Shown: in pieces, positions 56,594 to 64,000 of the stretch
How positions within the stretch are numbered: the first letter of the stretch is position 1
How the letters are laid out: each line of letters opens with the position of its first letter
NCBI RefSeq assembly: GCF_023006505.1
Contig: NZ_JALBGV010000028.1
Span: forward strand, 1-64,000
Reading direction: 5' to 3'
Length of the DNA: 64,000 nucleotides
DNA from: Neorhizobium sp. SHOUNA12A
GTDB lineage: Bacteria; Pseudomonadota; Alphaproteobacteria; Rhizobiales; Rhizobiaceae
Notes under the pieces: generated by a model
Database searches by the model: none
Seen by the model: only the letters and a program-made list of their open reading frames with translations
What the model was told of the DNA's origin: nothing
Program-made: the position numbers and the translations under genes

Positions 56594-57460
56594 TCAAAGG
56601 CCGTAGCGGCTCCACATTGCCTTTTCTTCCAGGCTCGCCGCAAGTCCCGTGACTGCGCCCGCGGCGATTTCTCCGGCCTTACCCTCCCCGAAAACGACGC
56701 CGGGCACGCGTCGGCCAAACAGGGTGCGGGCGCTGCCGATCAGTTCCAGCCTGGTATCTTTGCCGTAACGGCGCTTGAGGACTTCGCGCATGTCGCCGAG
56801 GCTGTCGATCAGGCCGAGCTCGAGGCCACGCAACCCGCTCCAGAACAGGCCGGAAAAGATCGTCGCATCGTCCGCCAGCCGCTCTCCACGGCGCATCTTG
56901 ACCATCTCGATGAAGACCTTGTGGATTTCGAGCTGCAGCGCCTTCAGGTATTCGATGTCGCCTTCCTTTTCCGGCTGGAAGGGATCGAGGATCACCTTGT
57001 TCTCGCCGGCGGTATAGACGCGGCGCTCGATGCCGATCTTGCGCAGCAGTTCCGGAAAGCCGAACCCGCCGGAAACGACACCGATCGAGCCGACGATGGA
57101 GGTCGGATCGGCAAAGATCTCGTCGCCAGCAAGCGCGATCATATAGCCGCCCGAGGCCGCGACATCCTCGACGAAGACCAGCACCTTCTTGTCCTTCTCT
57201 TCCGCCAGCGAACGGATGCGCTGGAAGATCAGCCGTGACTGGACGGGTGAGCCGCCCGGCGAATTGATCGAGATCGCGACGACCGGGGCATCCTTCTTGG
57301 CGAAAGCCTTGTCGAGCATTGGCGCCACGCCGGCCAGGTTGAGGCTCTGCTTGAACTGGCCGCCGCCGGCCATGATCGCTCCGTGAAGCCGGACGACGGG
57401 AATCGTCAGCCCCTTCTTACGGAACCGTTTCGGCATCAACCTCTTCAAAAACCCGGCCAT
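56594..57460 (-). CDS. sppA: S49 family signal peptide peptidase SppA-like
   Basis: A 288-residue peptidase. VVAISINSPGGSPVQSRLIF holds the substrate-binding region; VFVEDVAASGGYMIALAGDE carries the catalytic Ser in ASGGY, and the general-base Lys lies later (about LDPFQPEKEGDIEYLKALQL). It degrades cleaved signal peptides or membrane proteins. The ATG at 57460 follows GAAGGAAAAG; the upstream extension of 21 residues is unlikely. Confidence 0.9.
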   Translation of the reverse strand: MAGFLKRLMPKRFRKKGLTIPVVRLHGAIMAGGGQFKQSLNLAGVAPMLDKAFAKKDAPVVAISINSPGGSPVQSRLIFQRIRSLAEEKDKKVLVFVEDVAASGGYMIALAGDEIFADPTSIVGSIGVVSGGFGFPELLRKIGIERRVYTAGENKVILDPFQPEKEGDIEYLKALQLEIHKVFIEMVKMRRGERLADDATIFSGLFWSGLRGLELGLIDSLGDMREVLKRRYGKDTRLELIGSARTLFGRRVPGVVFGEGKAGEIAAGAVTGLAASLEEKAMWSRYGL

Positions 57461-57564
57461 TTCTTTTCCTTCTGTCGCGTTCGGCTCTGCCAGAGCATGT
57501 ATGTGACGGAATTTCAAACACAATGGCTGCGCCCCCGAAAGCAGGATTTTGATTTTCTAGTTGC

Positions 57565-57585
57565 GAATGACTTGCATTATCATTC
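57565..57585 (+). promoter_or_regulatory. Mur/Fur-type operator candidate upstream of mntH
   Basis: GAATGA-N9-TCATTC is a 6-bp inverted repeat in AT-rich DNA about 37 bp before the mntH start, inside TTGCGAATGACTTGCATTAT, which also has TTGC spaced repeats. Rhizobial mntH-type genes are commonly controlled by the Fur-family Mn regulator Mur. The match is loose. Confidence 0.45.
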
Positions 57586-57621
57586 CAATAAGGCATTATC
57601 TCCCCCACGAACGGAGATAGG

Positions 57622-58968
57622 ATGAAGATGGACGTCTTAAGTTCAAAGCAGGACAGCGGCTGGCGGAACAAACGGGGGGAAGCATCGCTTTCCGACGTCT
57701 ATCGAAGCGTCAACATCTCGCGCTCCGGATCTCGGTGGCGACGGATGGCTGCCTTCGCCGGCCCGGGTTACCTGGTTGCAGTCGGCTACATGGACCCCGG
57801 CAACTGGGCGACCTCGCTCGCCGGCGGTTCGAAATTCGGTTATGCGCTGCTGGCGGTCGCGCTGCTGTCCAACGTGATGGCGATCGTGCTGCAGTCGCTC
57901 TGTGCCCGTCTTGCCATCGCTTCGGGCCGAGATCTGGCGCAAGCCTGCCGCGACGCGTTTCCGAAATGGGTTTCCATTCCGCTCTGGGCGCTGGCCGAAA
58001 TCGCCATCATCGCCACCGACATCGCCGAGGTGATCGGCACCGCGATCGGTCTCAACCTGATCTTCGGAATCCCACTGGAGCTCGGCGTACTGATCACGGC
58101 GCTCGACGTCTTCATCATCCTTTACCTGCAGAAGATGGGTTTCCGCTGGGTCGAGGCCTTCATCATCACCCTGCTCGGCGTCATCGCCGTGTGCTTCGCG
58201 GTCCAGATCTTCCTCGCCGATCCGCAGTGGGGCGGCGTCATCCGCGGCTTCTTCCCGACCACTGAGATCGTCACCAATCCGGAAATGCTCTATCTGGCGC
58301 TCGGCATTCTCGGCGCGACCGTCATGCCGCATAACCTCTACCTGCATTCCGGCATCGTGCAGACCCGCAACTATGGCCACACCCTGCCGGAAAAGAAGGA
58401 GGCGCTGACCTTTGCGACGATCGACTCCACCGTCGCACTCTGCTTCGCCCTCTTGATCAATGCCTCGATCCTGATCCTCGCGGCAGCCGCCTTCAACAGC
58501 ACCGGCCGGACGGAGGTAGCCGAGCTCGGCGAAGCCCATTCGCTGCTGGCTCCGCTGCTCGGCCTTGCCATCGCGCCGACGCTGTTCGGCATCGCGCTTC
58601 TCTGCTGCGGACTGAATTCGACGGTGACGGCGACGCTTGCCGGTCAGATCGTCATGGAAGGCTTCCTCAAGATGAAGCTGCAGCCATGGATCCGCCGGCT
58701 GATCACGCGGGGGATAGCCATCATCCCGGCCGCGTTCGTGACCATCTGGTATGGCGATGCGGGCACGGCCGAGCTACTGATCCTGACCCAGGTCGTGCTC
58801 AGCCTGCAGCTTTCCTTCGCGGTCTTCCCGCTCGTCATGTTCACCGCCAGCAAGGCCAAGATGGGCGAACTCGTGGCGCCGATCTGGCTCTCCGGCCTTG
58901 CCTGGTTGATCGCCGTCGTCATCGCCGTCCTCAACGTCAAGCTGCTCGTGGATTTCGTTTCGGGCTGA
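57622..58968 (+). CDS. mntH: Nramp family divalent metal transporter (manganese importer)
   Basis: A 448-residue, 11-helix metal/proton symporter. [20 protein letters not shown] includes the TM1 D-P-G-N motif, and [20 protein letters not shown] carries the TM6 M-P-H metal ligand. This is the MntH/Nramp pattern for Mn2+ (and Fe2+). GGAG precedes the ATG. Its last 32 bp overlap the convergent methyltransferase gene. Confidence 0.95.
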   Translation: MKMDVLSSKQDSGWRNKRGEASLSDVYRSVNISRSGSRWRRMAAFAGPGYLVAVGYMDPGNWATSLAGGSKFGYALLAVALLSNVMAIVLQSLCARLAIASGRDLAQACRDAFPKWVSIPLWALAEIAIIATDIAEVIGTAIGLNLIFGIPLELGVLITALDVFIILYLQKMGFRWVEAFIITLLGVIAVCFAVQIFLADPQWGGVIRGFFPTTEIVTNPEMLYLALGILGATVMPHNLYLHSGIVQTRNYGHTLPEKKEALTFATIDSTVALCFALLINASILILAAAAFNSTGRTEVAELGEAHSLLAPLLGLAIAPTLFGIALLCCGLNSTVTATLAGQIVMEGFLKMKLQPWIRRLITRGIAIIPAAFVTIWYGDAGTAELLILTQVVLSLQLSFAVFPLVMFTASKAKMGELVAPIWLSGLAWLIAVVIAVLNVKLLVDFVSG

Positions 58969-59737
58969 GGCGGGCATAGGCGGCCCGGCCATTATTCAGG
59001 TCGTCCACAAAAGCCGAGAAAGCATGGCCATCCGGGCCATGCACGAAAAGCGGCGCCCGGAATGTCAGCCGGGCGCGCGATCCCTTGACGGCGGTGACGA
59101 GGATGCGCGTGGCGCTTTCGTCGGGCCGGGGATGAAGGGCGGTGATTTCCAGCCCGCCGAAACGCCTGCCGCAGGCTTCGATGATCTCGGCGATCGATTG
59201 CGGCCGGGCGATCAGCGACAACTGCCCGCCGGGCTTCATGATCGCGCCGGCGGTGCGGATCCAGGCTTCGAACAGGTCTTCCGTCATCGCATGCGCCTCG
59301 GCCTTCAGGGCATCCGGCGTCTTGCGGTCGCTGGCATCGTTGAAGGGCGGGTTCATGATGACGTGGTCGTGGATCTCGTCCACCAGACCTGCGGCAAGAC
59401 GGGGCTTGCCGGTGAGCGTCACGTCCGCCTCCAGGACCTCGACGCGATCGGCAAGGAAGGCATTCTCCGGAAGCTCCAGGGTCTTGCGAGCGTAATCGGC
59501 CATCAGCGGCGATTTCTCGATCAGCAGAACATTTGCCCGTTCCAGCCGCGAGGCGACCGCAAGGCCCGCAGCGCCGGCGCCGGAGCCGAGATCGGCAACA
59601 TTAACCGGCTTGTCGGCGGCGACCAGCGAGGCAAGCAGCATCGCATCGACGCCGGACCGATGCCCGCCCCCCTTCGGCTGCATGACGTGGAAACGGCCGC
59701 GATGGAAGGCGTCGATGGTATGGGTTGGAGTGGTCAT
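58937..59737 (-). CDS. tRNA1(Val) A37 N6-methyltransferase-like protein
   Basis: A 266-residue class I SAM methyltransferase of the TrmN6/YfiC group: [16 protein letters not shown] motif [19 protein letters not shown], and the N6-adenine catalytic NPPF in [15 protein letters not shown]. It would methylate A37 of tRNA-Val or a related RNA/DNA base. ATG 59737 or ATG 59752 could be the start. It ends inside mntH (convergent overlap 58937-58968). Confidence 0.85.
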   Translation of the reverse strand: MTTPTHTIDAFHRGRFHVMQPKGGGHRSGVDAMLLASLVAADKPVNVADLGSGAGAAGLAVASRLERANVLLIEKSPLMADYARKTLELPENAFLADRVEVLEADVTLTGKPRLAAGLVDEIHDHVIMNPPFNDASDRKTPDALKAEAHAMTEDLFEAWIRTAGAIMKPGGQLSLIARPQSIAEIIEACGRRFGGLEITALHPRPDESATRILVTAVKGSRARLTFRAPLFVHGPDGHAFSAFVDDLNNGRAAYARLSPKRNPRAA

Positions 59738-59772
59738 CCTTCGCGACACCATTGAGCGCTGGTAGCCGGTAG

Positions 59773-59998
59773 CCCCCCTCTGCCCTGCCGGGCATCTCCC
59801 CCACAGGTGGGGAGATCACAAGCGGCGTGATCATCGCCCTTCCAAATACGGCGTGCCGGAAGAGAGGCCAGATAAAAATGCGCGAGAAGATACGCCGCAC
59901 GTTGGTGCGCAGAATGAGACGTCAAATTTGAAGCGGCGAGCGTGCGCCCAGCCGATCTCCCCACCCGTGGGGGAGATGCCCGGCAGGGCAGAGGGGGG
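59773..59998. repeat. MITE-like element with 45-bp inverted ends
   Basis: The arm at 59773-59817 and its inverse at 59954-59998 agree at 44 of 45 positions and enclose 136 bp of unrelated, more AT-rich DNA. Each arm is itself palindromic (CTCCCCC-AC-AGGTGGGGAG type, then GCCCGGCAGGGC). It belongs to the family also seen at 6273-6314. No transposase is inside. Confidence 0.8.
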
Positions 59999-60061
59999 CG
60001 ATCCGCGAGAACGCTCAATGCTAGAGCTCCGGAAAAACTGAAGACCGAGGATCCACAAGCA

Positions 60062-60283
60062 TCAAGGCCGCAGCTCCGCTTCCAGCCCCGCATCCTTCAA
60101 AATCCGCCGCGCCTCGTCGACCCGTTCGCTATCCACCATCAGCCGGCGTGCCAAAAGCCCGAGCGAGCCTTCGAGCACGCTCATCGACTGGTCGGCGACC
60201 ATGAAATGGATGCCCGCATCCTTCATCAGGCTCTGGGCCAGCGACAGGATCACGATGTCGTTGGTGCGGATGATCTCCAGCAT
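60062..60283 (-). CDS. DUF2007 domain protein
   Basis: A 73-residue protein: EIIRTNDIVILSLAQSLMKD, AGIHFMVADQSMSVLEGSLG, then LLARRLMVDSERVDEARRIL. This is the whole DUF2007 (putative signal-transducing) fold. Function unknown. It is divergent from the polyprenyl synthase. Confidence 0.85.
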   Translation of the reverse strand: MLEIIRTNDIVILSLAQSLMKDAGIHFMVADQSMSVLEGSLGLLARRLMVDSERVDEARRILKDAGLEAELRP

Positions 60284-60389
60284 GGCTTGTTTGTTACCCC
60301 ATTATATCCGGCGGGATGCGATTTGCGCTTGCCGCACTATCAGCCTCTTTCTATTGTCGTTTGAAAGATTTCGATAGGGAGGCCTGACA

Positions 60390-61406
60390 TTGGGCGTCGT
60401 CATACCGCTTGAAGAAGGCAAAAACAAACTGGCATCCGTCAAACCGCTGGTGGATCTGACCAAGGCGGACATGGATCGGGTCAATCATTTGATCCTGTCC
60501 AGGGCCGGCTCCGACGTGCAGATGATCCCGGAAGTCGCCAATCACCTGATCTCGTCGGGCGGCAAGCGGCTGCGGCCGATGCTGACGCTCGCCTCTGCGG
60601 CGCTGTTCGGCTACCAGGGTGAAGGCCATGTGAAGCTCGCGACCAGCGTCGAGTTCATGCACACCGCAACGCTGCTCCACGACGACGTGGTGGACGAAAG
60701 CGATCTGCGCCGCGGGCGCTCGACCGCCCGGATGATCTGGGGAAACCAGGCCAGCGTGCTCGTCGGCGACTTCCTGCTCGGCCAGGCGTTCCGGATGATG
60801 GTGGATGTCGGCTCGCTCGAAGCGCTCGACGTGCTGTCTGCCGCAGCCTCTGTGATCGCCGAGGGCGAAGTGCTGCAGCTGTCCGTCGCCAAGAACATGG
60901 AGACGACCGAGGACGATTATCTTTCGGTCATCCGCGCCAAGACGGCGGCCCTGTTTGCCGCCGCCGCGGAAGTCGGGCCGATCATCGCCAATGCCGACAA
61001 GGCCGGCCGTGGCGCGCTGAAATCCTACGGCATGAACCTCGGCCTTGCCTTCCAGCTCGTCGACGACGCGCTGGATTACGGCGGCAAGGCGGCCGATCTC
61101 GGCAAGAATGTCGGCGACGATTTCCGCGAGGGCAAGATCACGCTGCCCGTCATCCTCTCCTATCGCCGCGGCACCGAAGCCGAGCGCGCCTTCTGGCGCC
61201 AGGCGATCGAGAAGGGCGAAAGCAGCGACGAGAACCTCGAAAAGGCGCTCGGATTGATCAACAAATACGGGGCCCTGAACGACACGATTGGCCGCGCCCT
61301 GCATTACGGCACGATCGCCCGCGATGCGCTGGCGCCGCTTCCCGCCTCGCCGCTCAAGGCCGCTCTTCTCGAAGTCATCGACTTCTCGATCCAGCGCGTC
61401 AACTGA
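60390..61406 (+). CDS. ispB: Polyprenyl (octa/deca-prenyl) diphosphate synthase
   Basis: A 338-residue trans-prenyl synthase that makes the ubiquinone side chain. The first Asp-rich motif is LLHDDVVDESDLRRG (97-109) and the second LVDDALDYGG; GGKRLRPMLTLASAALFG precedes them. The start is TTG at 60390 with GGGAGG upstream; no ATG gives the family N-terminus. Its product is used by UbiA (35654). Chain length cannot be read directly. Confidence 0.93.
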   Translation: MGVVIPLEEGKNKLASVKPLVDLTKADMDRVNHLILSRAGSDVQMIPEVANHLISSGGKRLRPMLTLASAALFGYQGEGHVKLATSVEFMHTATLLHDDVVDESDLRRGRSTARMIWGNQASVLVGDFLLGQAFRMMVDVGSLEALDVLSAAASVIAEGEVLQLSVAKNMETTEDDYLSVIRAKTAALFAAAAEVGPIIANADKAGRGALKSYGMNLGLAFQLVDDALDYGGKAADLGKNVGDDFREGKITLPVILSYRRGTEAERAFWRQAIEKGESSDENLEKALGLINKYGALNDTIGRALHYGTIARDALAPLPASPLKAALLEVIDFSIQRVN

Positions 61407-61569
61407 CATACGGCGTCCGTTGACGAAGGTGTGACCGGCGCTGCGCCTATGCGGCGCTGGGGATTTCCTTGCGGACCTGCTTCAAAAAAGCCATTCTATC
61501 GTGAATCAATAGGGCGGAATTGGCGGCGGTATCTCACCGAATCGCCATGCTCTTACGAAAGGCATCTTT

Positions 61570-63405
61570 ATGCGGCGGAAATCCAGCCTTCTTCTGCTCT
61601 CCAGCGCGGCGCTCGCAACCGTCCTCATGTTCGGAACGGCGGCCAGTGCGGCGACGGCGGAAGCGAAGCCAGCGGTGAAAGACACGGTGACGTTCGGTCC
61701 CGGCAATGTGAAGACGTTTTCCGGCGCCTTCCTGGCGGCCCGCACTGCCGACGTCGACCACGACTACGACACCGCGATCGCGCTTTACCGCAAGGCGCTG
61801 GCTTTCGATCCCGCCAACCTGGAAATCCGCGAGAGGCTGATGATCTCGCTGCTGCTCAACGGCGATTTCGACCAGGGTCTCGCCGAGGCCAATGCGCTGA
61901 AGGATGACAACGCCGTCGAACGGATCACCAAGATCGTCCGCGGGCTCGATGCCTTGCGCGACAAGAAGTTCGACACCGCCAAGAAAGTGCTTGCCTATGA
62001 GGGGCCGAACGATCTCGACCGGCTGACCCACCAGCTCCTCTCCGCCTGGGCGGATGTCGGCGCTGGCAAGGGCAAGCAGGCGATGGCCAGCATCAACAAC
62101 CTCAAGGGACCGCCCTGGTACAAGGTATTCACCGACTACCATCTCGGCGCCATGGCGCTGGTGACCGGGGATATCGGCACCGCACGGCAGCATCTCAACA
62201 CCGCCGTCACCAACAAGGAAGCAGTCGCCACCGCGCCGGACACGTTTATGCGCGCCGTCATGGCGCTTGCGCGTCTTGAAGCGGCTGCCGGCAACAAGCA
62301 GAAGGCGCTCGATGCGATCTCCGTCGGTGACGGCATGGTCTCCAATTATGCGCCGCTGAAAGCGCTCCGCCAGAGCATCGAAAAGGGCGAGAAGCCCCAG
62401 CAGCAGGTGAGCAACGCCGCCGAAGGTGCGGCCGGCGTGCTGTTTTCGATCGGTGGCGCGCTGAACCGCCAGGGCGCCGAGGACATGGTCTCCCTCTACC
62501 TGCAGATTTCCCACGCGCTCGACGTCAAGAGTGCCGACACGCTGATCCTGCTCGGCGGCATCGCCGAAAAGCTCAAGCAGCCCGATCGCGCCATCAAGTT
62601 CTATGCGAGCGTTCCGGCCGATTCGCCGATGCGCCGCATTTCCGAACTGCAGCTCGGCGTGACGCTTTCCGACACCGGCAAGGTGAACGAGGCCAAGCAG
62701 CACCTGAAATCGCTGATCGAATCCGATCCGTCGGACATCCGCAGCTACATCGCCTATGGCAGCGTGCTTTCCGACGCCAAGGACTACAAGACCATGGCCG
62801 AGACCTACGACAAGGCGGCCGAGGTCATCGGGCCGGTGCCGAAGCCGGGCGACTGGACCATCTTCTTCCAGCGCGGCATCGCCTACGAGCGGCTGAAGAA
62901 CTGGGAGAAGGCCGAGCCGAGTTTCCGCAAATCGCTGGAACTCAACCCTGAACAGCCGCAGGTGCTCAACTATCTCGGATATTCGCTGGTCGACATGAAC
63001 AAGAACCTCGACGAGGGTCTCGGCATGATCAAGCGTGCCGTCGATGCGCGGCCGGATGACGGCTATATCGTCGACTCGCTCGGCTGGGCCTATTTCCGCA
63101 TGGGCAAGTTCGACGATGCCGTGACCGAGCTCGAACGTGCCGTGCAGCTGCGCGCCGGCGATTCGACGATCAACGATCATCTGGGCGATTCCTACTGGCG
63201 TGTCGGGCGCAAGCTCGAAGCCGTCTATCAGTGGAACCGGGCGCTGATCTCGGAAGGCGAGGATATCAACCGCGAGCAGATCAAGGAGAAGATCGAGAAG
63301 GGCCTGCCCCCGCTCGATCCGAACGCGACGACTGCCGACCGCAGCCCGTCCGAACCCGTAGCGCCCGCTCCGCCGGCGCCGGCCAATCCTGACAAGAAAT
63401 CCTGA
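61570..63405 (+). CDS. Exported tetratricopeptide repeat protein
   Basis: A 611-residue protein with a signal peptide ([21 protein letters not shown]) followed by TPR units throughout: [40 protein letters not shown] pairs, and [18 protein letters not shown] with [20 protein letters not shown] near the end. The C-terminal tail is Pro/Ala-rich. It is probably periplasmic, scaffolding a complex. It ends 5 bp before ispE, so an operon is likely. Confidence 0.9.
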   Translation: MRRKSSLLLLSSAALATVLMFGTAASAATAEAKPAVKDTVTFGPGNVKTFSGAFLAARTADVDHDYDTAIALYRKALAFDPANLEIRERLMISLLLNGDFDQGLAEANALKDDNAVERITKIVRGLDALRDKKFDTAKKVLAYEGPNDLDRLTHQLLSAWADVGAGKGKQAMASINNLKGPPWYKVFTDYHLGAMALVTGDIGTARQHLNTAVTNKEAVATAPDTFMRAVMALARLEAAAGNKQKALDAISVGDGMVSNYAPLKALRQSIEKGEKPQQQVSNAAEGAAGVLFSIGGALNRQGAEDMVSLYLQISHALDVKSADTLILLGGIAEKLKQPDRAIKFYASVPADSPMRRISELQLGVTLSDTGKVNEAKQHLKSLIESDPSDIRSYIAYGSVLSDAKDYKTMAETYDKAAEVIGPVPKPGDWTIFFQRGIAYERLKNWEKAEPSFRKSLELNPEQPQVLNYLGYSLVDMNKNLDEGLGMIKRAVDARPDDGYIVDSLGWAYFRMGKFDDAVTELERAVQLRAGDSTINDHLGDSYWRVGRKLEAVYQWNRALISEGEDINREQIKEKIEKGLPPLDPNATTADRSPSEPVAPAPPAPANPDKKS

Positions 63406-63410
63406 CGCCC

Positions 63411-64000
63411 ATGTTTCTGGGCAATTTGTCATCCGACAGCCGGTTCGCCGACGAGGCGAACCTTTTCGAACTCGCGCCCGCCAAGATCAATCTTGCCCTG
63501 CACGTGACCGGCCAGCGGGCCGACGGTTATCACCTGCTCGAAAGTATCGTGACCTTTGCCGACACGGGGGATCGGCTCGGTTTCAGCGATGCTGACGCAG
63601 ACGGTCTTTCCTTTTCCGGTCGGTTCGCTTCGCTGCTGCCGACATCCGTCGAGGGCAAGCATGGCAATCTCGTGCTGAAAGCCCGCGATCTCTTGCGCAA
63701 GGCGCTGCAGAATAAAGGCGTTTCGGCGCCGCCGGTTGCCATTCATCTTGAAAAGAACCTGCCGGTCGCAGCCGGTATCGGTGGCGGTTCGGCGGATGCG
63801 GCGGCAACGCTGCGCGGCCTGATGCGCTTCTGGAACGCCCGGCTGCCGGCCGAAGAACTGGCAGTGCTTGGTCTTTCGCTCGGCGCCGACGTGCCGATGT
63901 GCCTGAAGGGCGAGCCGCTGATGGCCAGGGGGATAGGCGAAGAGCTAACTACCCTTCCCGACATGCCCTCGTTGTCGCTGGTGCTCGGCAATCCGCTGGT
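63411..64000 (+). CDS. ispE: 4-diphosphocytidyl-2-C-methyl-D-erythritol kinase, 3'-truncated by the window
   Basis: The first 196 or so residues of IspE (GHMP kinase), which phosphorylates CDP-methylerythritol in the MEP pathway begun by Dxs. [20 protein letters not shown] is the substrate-binding N-terminus with the conserved Lys; [20 protein letters not shown] is the ATP loop. The frame runs off the end of the window, so the C-terminus is not seen. Confidence 0.93.
   Translation, partial: MFLGNLSSDSRFADEANLFELAPAKINLALHVTGQRADGYHLLESIVTFADTGDRLGFSDADADGLSFSGRFASLLPTSVEGKHGNLVLKARDLLRKALQNKGVSAPPVAIHLEKNLPVAAGIGGGSADAAATLRGLMRFWNARLPAEELAVLGLSLGADVPMCLKGEPLMARGIGEELTTLPDMPSLSLVLGNPL

Overview
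The window looks like chromosomal DNA of an alphaproteobacterium of the order Hyphomicrobiales, most likely family Rhizobiaceae (Rhizobium/Neorhizobium/Agrobacterium-like). GC is high. BA14K proteins, a DUF1217 protein, a BioMNY biotin transporter, a TAXI-TRAP system and an HPE1-like secreted protein all point that way. No symbiosis, plasmid, phage or CRISPR genes were seen. Genus is not resolved.

Layout. 0-5 kb: an AlkX/YcaQ-type glycosylase, bioMNY, a thioesterase, an HDAC-family hydrolase and xseB. 5-11 kb: a TAXI-TRAP transporter with its DUF1850 partner, two divergent toxin-antitoxin (TA) modules (TumE/TumA-like and MntA/HepT) and a pirin. 11-21 kb: dxs, a 2OG-Fe(II) oxygenase, YceI with cytochrome b561, DUF4424, a chemoreceptor, tlyA and an RlmD/TrmA-like RNA methyltransferase. 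21-26 kb: an acyl-CoA dehydrogenase/enoyl-CoA hydratase operon behind a MerR-type palindrome, MazEF, a CorA/ZntB transporter and two BA14K genes. 26-32 kb: a GbcA-like Rieske oxygenase downstream of a cobalamin riboswitch, an unrecognised protein, a threonylcarbamoyl-AMP synthase, a D-2-hydroxyacid dehydrogenase and a ModE-like regulator. 32-43 kb: a large DUF1217 protein, a DUF6101-like gene with a structured leader, ubiA, MipA, cfa, tex and purD. 43-48 kb: an HPE1-like gene with an IS630 element inserted exactly in its stop codon, a second chemoreceptor and an HI1419/HI1420-type TA pair. 48-57 kb: glyS, DUF2207, aroA, lemA, glyQ, ParDE, two small genes and an S49 peptidase. 57-64 kb: mntH, a TrmN6-like methyltransferase, a MITE-like 226-bp element with 45-bp inverted ends, DUF2007, a polyprenyl diphosphate synthase, a TPR protein and the start of ispE.

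Shared themes. Isoprenoid/quinone supply is represented by dxs, ispE, the polyprenyl synthase and ubiA. Translation is represented by glyQ/glyS, tsaC/sua5, tlyA and the RNA methyltransferases. There are five complete TA modules plus one antitoxin-like orphan, and three modules have visible palindromic operators.

The observations most worth a second look are: the cobalamin riboswitch upstream of a GbcA-like betaine-type demethylase; the short structured leader before the DUF6101-like gene; the IS630 insertion that recreates a stop codon; the mosaic segment within glyS; and the non-CP4-type aroA placed between lemA and a DUF2207 gene.
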